Shown piece after piece: positions 14,515 to 19,648 of a stretch of DNA of 19,648 bases. A program made the translations under genes and the position numbers. Below the pieces are notes generated by a model that saw only the letters and a list, made by a program, of their open reading frames with translations, was not told the DNA's origin and searched no databases. The stretch comes from Oscillospiraceae bacterium (GTDB lineage: Bacteria > Bacillota > Clostridia > Oscillospirales > CAG-272): NCBI GenBank assembly GCA_003343845.1, contig QAKK01000019.1, forward strand, positions 1 to 19,648, given 5' to 3'. How positions within the stretch are numbered: position 1 is the first letter of the stretch; each line of letters starts with the position of its first letter.

Positions 14515-15798
14515 CTATCGGATCGGACTGACGACCGAGAGCGCGTAATACTCTTCGCAGAAGCAGTCGTGCAGCAGCTTTTCAATATAGGTCTTGTCGA
14601 TCCCGTCGATCACATCAACGTTGTCAAAAAGATCAATGTCGAGCAACGCATTGAAGATCAACTCGCTGGCTATGTCCTCGGTGCTGTCAAACAGGCGGAC
14701 AAAATCGGCATAGACCGAGCGCTTTGCGCGCACAAAAGCATCATTGTCAAGCGGCTTTTGCTTGCAGTCCTCAATATAGCGTTTGAATGCCTCGAAAAAC
14801 ACTTCCGGATCATCGGTCTCGCCCGAGATATAGTCATAGGCGAAGGTCTTTGCACTGTCATACTCACAGGCAAACTTGGAATTGAGGACGCCGCGCTCGT
14901 ACATGTCATTGTAGAATGCAGTCGAGGAACCAAACAGAATCTCGTTCAGGATCTTCATGCCGAAATCCTTTTTGGCAAAATCAAGCGGATTGGTCGGAAT
15001 GTCGCTGTCCTTAACCCCGATGGCAAACTGCGGGCGCGCAACCTGCATGTGCATCTCGGTATGCGGCTTATAGACGGCTTTGCCCTCCTCGCGGTAACGG
15101 CGGATGATCTCCTGCGCAGGCGCCTCGGTCAGCACCTTGTCCAGAACGCGCACGACGCGATCCGCCTTTACCTCGCCGCATACGCAGAGCACCATGTTGC
15201 GCAGATTGTAGAAGGTATTGTAGCATTTATAAAGCAGGTCGGACGTGATCTCGGCAATCGACTCGACCGTTCCGGCGATCTCAGTACGCACATCGTGCTT
15301 CTCATACATGGCGCGCAGTGTCTCATAATACAGACGTGTATCCGGGTTGTCCTCGTACATGCGGATCTCCTGTGCGATGATGCCCTGCTCTTTTCGGACG
15401 GTCTCGGGCGTGAAATACGGATGCGTGACAAAGTCGAGCAGAATCTCAAGCGACGGATAGAAATTGTCCGTCGAGGAAAAGAGGTACGCCGTTTTGTCAA
15501 ATGAGGTAAACGCATTGGCATTTGCACCGGTCTTGCCGAATCGCTCAAAGGTGTCGGTGCCATCCTCGTTTTCAAACATCTTGTGCTCCAGGAAGTGTGC
15601 AATGCCCTCCGGCACAGTTGTGAATTCAGCATCCGTTGCTAACTTGAAGCTGTTTTCAAGTGAACCGTAGCGGGTTGCGAAAAGCGCATAGGATGTGCTC
15701 ATCTTCTTTGGGAACACATACACGCGCAAACCGCTTTTGTGCGTAAAGCCGAAATAGTGTTCACGGAGCTTTTCACTCGTATATTCCTGCATCTCCAT
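14515..15798 (-). CDS. ymfH: M16 zinc metallopeptidase, YmfH type (catalytic partner)
   Basis: 427 residues. The inverted zinc motif HFLEH (68-72) is intact, and E144 in IIAQEIRMYEDNP is the likely third ligand. The N-terminal half is the catalytic M16 fold and the C-terminal half its non-catalytic repeat. YmfH-type proteins occur next to YmfF, which lacks the motif; in Bacillus the pair has been linked to 5-aminopentanol modification of EF-P, a link taken from the family. Start choice: the frame continues to a TTG at 15801, but ATG 15798 is preferred, 8 nt after GGAGGG. It overlaps the ymfF stop by one base (TGATG), so the two are translationally coupled. Its stop lies in the lgt SD. Confidence 0.9.
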   Translation of the reverse strand: MEMQEYTSEKLREHYFGFTHKSGLRVYVFPKKMSTSYALFATRYGSLENSFKLATDAEFTTVPEGIAHFLEHKMFENEDGTDTFERFGKTGANANAFTSFDKTAYLFSSTDNFYPSLEILLDFVTHPYFTPETVRKEQGIIAQEIRMYEDNPDTRLYYETLRAMYEKHDVRTEIAGTVESIAEITSDLLYKCYNTFYNLRNMVLCVCGEVKADRVVRVLDKVLTEAPAQEIIRRYREEGKAVYKPHTEMHMQVARPQFAIGVKDSDIPTNPLDFAKKDFGMKILNEILFGSSTAFYNDMYERGVLNSKFACEYDSAKTFAYDYISGETDDPEVFFEAFKRYIEDCKQKPLDNDAFVRAKRSVYADFVRLFDSTEDIASELIFNALLDIDLFDNVDVIDGIDKTYIEKLLHDCFCEEYYALSVVSPIR

Positions 15799-17075
15799 CA
15801 AAGATTCCCTCCTTCCGGCACGCCTTCAAGAAAGTAGACCGTGTCCAGTGAAATCTTCTTGAGCGTCTCGATGATCTCATCTCGCGTGACCGCGCGCACG
15901 GCAGCAATTGCCTCTGCCGGGCTCTGTTCAATGCCGGAGAGCGCACGTCCGGTATACCAGTTCTGCAATGCCTGCGGCTGATCTGCGATCTCCTTATAGG
16001 CGTTGATGAGCGACATTTTCGCCGCGTTCAGTTCTTCGGTTGTGAACTTGCCGAGGCGGATCAGCGAAATCTGTCTGAGGATCTCATCGCGTGCCGCCTG
16101 ATAATTGGAATTGTCGATGCCGGCGCGAACAAACAGAACGCCTTTGATCGCCTCGACAAAGGACGAACAATAGTAGCACAGACTGAGCTTTTCGCGCACA
16201 TTCATGAACAGCATCGAGGTTGCCGAGCCGCCGAGCAACTCATTGAGCAATGCCATCTTCGGGTAGTCGCCGTCGGCAAGTACCGTCCCCGTGCGGAAGC
16301 CCATGATCAGATTGCCCTGCTTGCCGACGCATTTTTCGTTTAGATAACGATGCTTGGAAGAGCGGCGGATAACTTCGGTGGTCGAACGCACGACCTCGGT
16401 CGGATGATAATCAGTAAGGATCGGGGAAAGTGCTGTGTGCAGTCTTTCCGGATCGGCGTTGCCGACATAGATGATATTCATCGCGGAGGTCGAGAGTAGC
16501 TTTCTGTAATGCGCAAACAGCTCTTCGTTTGTCAGCGCCTCCACTTCGTCGCGCGTGCCGAGCGAGGACGCGCCGTAACGTTCGTTTTCAAACATCAGCG
16601 TGCGCAGTCTGGACAGCGCATATTTCGCCTTGTTGTTGATCTCGGCATCAACGTCTGCAAGCTGGTTTCTTTTTTCGCTTTCAAAATAGGACTGTTTGAA
16701 CACGCCGTTTTCCGTGAGCGGATGATAGATAATCTCTGCAAGCAGCTTTGCGCCCTCGGTCAGAATATCGGTATCATCCAGCGCATAGTCGTTGCTCAGC
16801 GCATCCAGCGAAAAATTCAGCATCTGCGTCTCGCCGAAACAGCGACAGTCCGTGAAAATATCCGCAGAATACAGCGAATCCAGCTTTTTGGAGAGGGCGA
16901 TCATATCCGGATAGTGCTCCGTACCGCGCTTGAGGATCCGCAGAATCAGCGCATTCATAGCTGCCTCACGCCGGTTCAGCGGCTGCTCAAACGAGACAGA
17001 AAGAAAATCCGATTTGAATTTATCCGTCTTTACCGTGCGGAGAACGATAGATTCACCCAAGTTTTCCGTTGTCAT
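15798..17075 (-). CDS. ymfF: M16-family protein, YmfF type (non-catalytic partner)
   Basis: 425 residues with the M16 fold: N-terminal half (about 20-200, FLSVSFEQPL, EIIYHPLTENGVFKQSYFESEKRNQL) and C-terminal half (about 250-420, LLNELLGGSATSMLFMNVREKLSLCYYCSS). The HxxEH zinc motif is missing where ymfH has it (here EAAMNALILRILKRGTEHYPD), as expected for YmfF-type partners. It probably forms a heterodimer with the YmfH product encoded directly downstream, like other split M16 pairs. GGGAGG lies 9 nt before ATG 17075. A strong promoter lies just upstream, and ymfF leads the operon. Confidence 0.9.
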   Translation of the reverse strand: MTTENLGESIVLRTVKTDKFKSDFLSVSFEQPLNRREAAMNALILRILKRGTEHYPDMIALSKKLDSLYSADIFTDCRCFGETQMLNFSLDALSNDYALDDTDILTEGAKLLAEIIYHPLTENGVFKQSYFESEKRNQLADVDAEINNKAKYALSRLRTLMFENERYGASSLGTRDEVEALTNEELFAHYRKLLSTSAMNIIYVGNADPERLHTALSPILTDYHPTEVVRSTTEVIRRSSKHRYLNEKCVGKQGNLIMGFRTGTVLADGDYPKMALLNELLGGSATSMLFMNVREKLSLCYYCSSFVEAIKGVLFVRAGIDNSNYQAARDEILRQISLIRLGKFTTEELNAAKMSLINAYKEIADQPQALQNWYTGRALSGIEQSPAEAIAAVRAVTRDEIIETLKKISLDTVYFLEGVPEGGNL

Positions 17076-17107
17076 GGGAACGAACCTCCCTTATTTCTAT
17101 ACATGCT

Positions 17108-17136
17108 ATTATACACTACAGCACACTCTATTGCAA
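17108..17136 (-). promoter_or_regulatory. promoter of the ymfF-ymfH-lgt-folD operon
   Basis: Leftward TTGCAA (17131-17136), a 17-bp spacer and a perfect TATAAT (17108-17113). The leader is about 25 nt before ATG 17075. No other clear promoter is seen between these four genes. Confidence 0.8.
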
Positions 17137-17155
17137 GAAAAAATTGCGGTGAGGC

Positions 17156-17184
17156 TTGCATTGTGCGGGCGGTTATGCTATACT
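17156..17184 (+). promoter_or_regulatory. promoter of the FlK-like thioesterase
   Basis: TTGCAT (17156-17161), a 17-bp spacer and TATACT (17179-17184) with an extended -10 TGC. The leader is about 35 nt. It is divergent from the ymfF promoter, with 19 bp between the two -35 boxes. Confidence 0.8.
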
Positions 17185-17226
17185 GATACTGTTCTATTAT
17201 CGAGCATTTGCACGGAGGATAATCAT

Positions 17227-17613
17227 ATGGAAGTCGGAATGAAGCATACGGAAACCGAACTCGTCACCGAGCAGAATACCGCAGCGACCGTGGGCAGCGG
17301 TCTGCTCCCTGTTTACGCTACGCCTGCGATGATCGCACTGATGGAAAAGTGCGCATCTGCCTGCGTTGCACCGGAGCTGGAGGATGGCAAAACCTCTGTC
17401 GGCACGCTTCTGAATGTCAAACATGTATCGGCATCGCCGATCGGCATCCGGATCACCTGCACGGCAACGCTGACCGAGATCGACGGTCGCCGCCTGGTCT
17501 TCCGCGTCGAAGCATCGGATGAGGCCGGACTGATTGGCGAGGGCACGCATGAGCGCTTCATCGTGGACAGCGACCGATTTCTCGCAAAGTGCCAAAGCAA
17601 ACTCACAAAATAA
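17227..17613 (+). CDS. hot-dog-fold thioesterase, fluoroacetyl-CoA thioesterase (FlK) like
   Basis: 128 residues, a single hot-dog domain. The alignment with Streptomyces FlK runs nearly the whole length: YATPAMIALMEKC matches FlK's region with catalytic T42 and E50 (T32 and E40 here), SVGTLLNVKHVSASPIG carries the equivalent of H76 (H66 here), and GRRLVFRVEASDEAGLIGEGTHER matches the strand and the GTHER turn. So all three catalytic positions are kept. FlK protects against fluoroacetate, but the many relatives in anaerobes probably hydrolyse other small acyl-CoAs; the substrate is unknown. GGAGG lies 8 nt before ATG 17227. The frame is open upstream, but that part runs through ymfF on the other strand. 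It has its own promoter, and no strong terminator lies before the tRNAs. Confidence 0.88.
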   Translation: MEVGMKHTETELVTEQNTAATVGSGLLPVYATPAMIALMEKCASACVAPELEDGKTSVGTLLNVKHVSASPIGIRITCTATLTEIDGRRLVFRVEASDEAGLIGEGTHERFIVDSDRFLAKCQSKLTK

Positions 17614-17617
17614 AAAT

Positions 17618-17634
17618 CGGCGGCTCTGCCGCTG
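17618..17634 (+). other. small hairpin between thioesterase and tRNA-Arg
   Basis: A 7-bp GC-rich stem with one G-T pair (17618-17624 with 17628-17634) and a 3-nt loop, 4 bp after the stop codon. No T tract follows, so read-through from the thioesterase promoter into the tRNAs is plausible. No separate tRNA promoter is obvious. Confidence 0.4.
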
Positions 17635-17637
17635 TAT

Positions 17638-17708
<71 letters not shown>

Positions 17709-17730
17709 AAATTGAATATTTGCTGCATAC

Positions 17731-17807
<77 letters not shown>

Positions 17808-17822
17808 AAACCCTTGCCGCAA

Positions 17823-17855
17823 GCCGTTTTTTGATGGTTTACGGCATTGTTTTTT
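17823..17855 (+). terminator. possible tRNA-Arg terminator
   Basis: A 5-bp stem GCCGT/ACGGC (17823-17827 with 17841-17845) with a long loop, followed by ATTGTTTTTTC. It lies 15 bp past the tRNA 3' end. The stem is short, so the call is tentative. Confidence 0.35.
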
Positions 17856-17862
17856 CTCTCAT

Positions 17863-17917
17863 GCTCGTCAAATTTGAAGGAATCGAACGATCCGAAATTT
17901 TTGACGGGCTAGTTTTT
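17863..17917 (+). terminator. long hairpin with T tract downstream of tRNA-Arg
   Basis: A 10-bp outer stem with one G-T (17863-17872 with 17900-17909), continued by TTT/AAA and an inner ATCG/CGAT stem, then TAGTTTTTAT. This is terminator-like on the + strand only. It would insulate the tRNA from the element or block read-through into the antisense of the integrase gene. Confidence 0.45.
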
Positions 17918-17968
17918 ATGCGTTTGTCGGTGCATATTCTGCTAATAGGATTCGAACGGTTTCTAAAA

Positions 17969-17999
17969 GTTTGCTAATCAAAATCGCTTGTTTGCTAAT
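17969..17999 (-). repeat. direct repeats beside the attachment site (possible integrase arm sites)
   Basis: ATTAGCAAAC on the minus strand occurs exactly at 17990-17999 and 17969-17978, 21 bp apart (two helical turns). A related ATTAGCAGAA lies at 17937-17946. One copy overlaps the integrase stop codon. Position between int and the tRNA and the phased spacing suit arm-type integrase or excisionase sites. The role is inference. Confidence 0.45.
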
Positions 18000-19407
18000 T
18001 TGATTTTTCGGTCTTTGCTGCCGTGCCCTGCGCGGCGATGAGTGCCGCAAGCGCACTTGCGAGTTCGGGAGACTTCTGAAGCTGCTCCACAAGGCTTGCC
18101 AAATCCAGCGTTGCCGGCGCCGGCTCCTTCGGTTCTGCCGGAGGTCGGACGTCATGCAGATCAGGATTGGAATAAAACGCGGTTTCAAACTTCTGCGCAT
18201 TGACCTTCCGATCCTCGTCAAGGATATGTGCGTACACGCTTGTGATCATGTCGATCTCCGCGTGTCCCGTGTCACCCTGTGTAGCTTTCAGGTCGCCGTG
18301 GTTGAGCTTCAGCTTGTAAGTCGTACTGGAATGACGGAGAGAGTGAAAAACCACTTTCGGCAGTCCTGCGTCCTCCCGGAGCTTTGCAAATTCTTTGAGG
18401 ATCACACGGTCCTCACAAGGCCTCCCGTTCGGGAGCGAGATCACAAGATTGTAGTCCTGGTACTCGTCACCGAGAAAGTTCCGTATCTCGTCCTGTGCCT
18501 TCTTCCATTCGCAGAGGATATAGGCAAGCGTTTTCGGCAGCCACACCTTGCGGATACTGGAATCGGTTTTCGGCTTTTTCAGAATGATACGGGTGCTTGT
18601 GTTCGGTAGGAGCGGCGTGAAGATATGGTAGATATCCTTTTCTCCCAGCGTCTCGATTGCCCGTTTGGAGGCGCGCGTCAGTTCCTTGTCGATATAGACA
18701 TAGGCATTGTCCGCGGCGATCTCGTCCTCGGAAATATGTACGTTGTCCCATGTCAGCCCCAAAATCTCACCCATACGGAGCGAGCAGGCAAATGAAAGGT
18801 TCATTGCCACATAGAGCTTGCTGTCGGCACACTTGTCAAGAGCCGTTCGGATCATCTCTGCGTCCCAAATGTCACGCTTTTTGTATTCCGTTTTCGGAAG
18901 TACCACATTGTCGAAGGGATTGCGTCCGATGATCTCCCACCGCACCGCCTGTTTGAACGCACAGCGCAGAAGTTTTATGATCTTCTCGATGGTCTGGTTG
19001 CTGACATAGGTCGTTGTCGCCTTACGCGTCTTTGTGGAAACGGAAGCGGTCTTTTGCAAGGTCTGAATGTATCCGTCCACCACGCGCGGCGTCACCGCTT
19101 GAACCTCCATATCTCCGATAATCGGATTGATATAGTTGTTGATCAGCGAGTTCTGGCTGTCGTACATTGACACGCCCCACTTCTTTTCTCCGTAAAGAGA
19201 AACGAAGTCATAGAGAAAATCAGAAATCTTCTGATTGCTCGGCGGGAGGAATGTTCCCGTGTGCTGTTGATTCTCAATCTCGGCTTTGCGTTTCAGGGCT
19301 TCTTTGTGGGTGCCCCATGTTTCCCACTTTTGTTTTGTCTCTCCGTTCTCGTCCACGTAGTTGTAGATGACGGAGTAATTCTTTTTTCGTTTGATAATGG
19401 ATGCCAT
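17995..19407 (-). CDS. int: tyrosine-type site-specific integrase
   Basis: 470 residues. The N-terminal part (1-60) resembles an arm-binding domain (SIIKRKKNYSVIYNYVDENG). Residues about 61-160 form the SAM-like core-binding domain and about 175-410 the catalytic domain. The active-site set is complete: R211 in CSLRMGEILGL, K280 in the beta-hairpin KPKTDSSIRKV, H355-x-x-R358 (FHSLRH), H382 in GDTGHAE and nucleophile Y392 in VYAHI. A tail of 78 residues follows Y392, with a Pro/Glu stretch (RPPAEPKEPAPA) and an Ala-rich helix-like end, longer than in most relatives. AAAGGAAG lies before ATG 19407. The xis-like gene ends 20 bp upstream, so the two form one unit. It probably catalyses insertion and excision at the neighbouring tRNA-Arg. 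Confidence 0.95.
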   Translation of the reverse strand: MASIIKRKKNYSVIYNYVDENGETKQKWETWGTHKEALKRKAEIENQQHTGTFLPPSNQKISDFLYDFVSLYGEKKWGVSMYDSQNSLINNYINPIIGDMEVQAVTPRVVDGYIQTLQKTASVSTKTRKATTTYVSNQTIEKIIKLLRCAFKQAVRWEIIGRNPFDNVVLPKTEYKKRDIWDAEMIRTALDKCADSKLYVAMNLSFACSLRMGEILGLTWDNVHISEDEIAADNAYVYIDKELTRASKRAIETLGEKDIYHIFTPLLPNTSTRIILKKPKTDSSIRKVWLPKTLAYILCEWKKAQDEIRNFLGDEYQDYNLVISLPNGRPCEDRVILKEFAKLREDAGLPKVVFHSLRHSSTTYKLKLNHGDLKATQGDTGHAEIDMITSVYAHILDEDRKVNAQKFETAFYSNPDLHDVRPPAEPKEPAPATLDLASLVEQLQKSPELASALAALIAAQGTAAKTEKSN

Positions 19408-19427
19408 ACTGTTCTTCCTTTCATGAA

Positions 19428-19634
19428 TCAGATGTTGAGTGAATCAAGCCACTCGTCAAATGACCGCTTGGAAATGCGTATGGCGTTTCCGATTCGCACG
19501 ATTTTGAAATGCCCCTCTTTGACAAGAATATATGCGGAGGTTCTGCCGATACCCAAAATGTGAGCGACTTCTTCCACCGTGTAGGTTCTCTTGTCCGGAA
19601 GCATTTCCTTCGTGCCGTTTTGTACCTGAGACAT
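19428..19634 (-). CDS. excisionase-family small helix-turn-helix DNA-binding protein
   Basis: 68 residues. From about 17 the chain follows the MerR-like HTH of excisionase-family proteins: YTVEEVAHILGIGRTSAYILVKEG, then the wing FKIVRIGNAIRISKRSFDEWLDS. AAAGGAGG lies 5 nt before ATG 19634. It sits directly upstream of the integrase on the same strand, the usual place for an Xis that directs excision. It could instead be a regulator of element genes beyond the window. Its promoter is outside the window. Confidence 0.9.
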   Translation of the reverse strand: MSQVQNGTKEMLPDKRTYTVEEVAHILGIGRTSAYILVKEGHFKIVRIGNAIRISKRSFDEWLDSLNI

Positions 19635-19648
19635 GATTGCCTCCTTTC

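Larger units (their letters stand above)
17808..19648. mobile_element. tRNA-proximal end of an integrative element (partial)
   Basis: An integrase and an excisionase-like gene lie directly downstream of tRNA-Arg(CCT), both transcribed toward it, with repeats in the AT-rich strip between. This is the standard layout at one end of an integrative element or prophage inserted at a tRNA. The exact edge lies within or just after the tRNA. The rest of the element, and its other attachment site, lie past 19648, so its type cannot be told. Confidence 0.75.

Noticed and set aside
16509..17186. Open frame antisense to the start of ymfF
   Set aside because: Low-complexity shadow translation; ymfF has a promoter, SD and family match.
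17808..19648. CRISPR array or toxin-antitoxin genes in the element end
   Set aside because: Only int and the xis-like gene are present; the repeats are too few and unevenly spaced for CRISPR.

Overview
The window looks like chromosomal DNA from an anaerobic clostridium, most likely of the Oscillospirales/Ruminococcaceae type. The pointers are a secreted protease with a type I dockerin, a LysM-LysM-GH18 protein of the spore-germination kind, a GTP-type PEP carboxykinase, a YmfF/YmfH pair, AGGAGG ribosome binding sites and sigma-A promoters with 17-bp spacers. This lineage call is inference from gene content. Genes are moderately GC-rich and intergenic regions AT-rich.

Layout. At 1-192 there is an AT-rich stretch with a leftward promoter and a 15-codon or broken reading frame. 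At 193-1461 (-) lies a dockerin subtilase, divergent from a membrane-flavodoxin fusion at 1638-2558 (+). cysK (-) and a tRNA-Lys (-) follow, then eno (-). A LysM/GH18 protein (+) diverges from eno and is followed by GTP-PEP carboxykinase (+). Tandem terminators separate pckG from a convergent ECF sigma/membrane anti-sigma pair (-) at 8609-9878. Next on the + strand come a PsiE-like membrane protein with a CorC/HlyC-like tail (TTG start), an Eis-like acetyltransferase with an SCP2 tail, and a short YitT protein (TTG start). A four-gene leftward operon, ymfF-ymfH-lgt-folD, fills 12780-17075. It diverges from a FlK-like thioesterase at 17227-17613 (+).

The right end is accessory DNA. Two tandem tRNA-Arg(CCT) sequences share an identical 42-nt 5' half. 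The first is a broken chimera and the second is intact. Downstream are repeats that could be integrase arm sites, a tyrosine integrase and a small excisionase-like protein, both transcribed toward the tRNA. This is the tRNA-proximal end of an integrative element whose other end lies outside the window.

Most of the window is housekeeping: glycolysis and gluconeogenesis at the PEP node (eno, pckG), cysteine synthesis, one-carbon metabolism, lipoprotein maturation and membrane proteins. I found no clear undescribed multigene system. The most interesting points are the tRNA-Arg chimera beside the integrase, the GH18 domain that appears to have lost its catalytic acid, the membrane-flavodoxin and PsiE-CorC fusions, and a 13-bp tandem repeat abutting the pckG -35 box.
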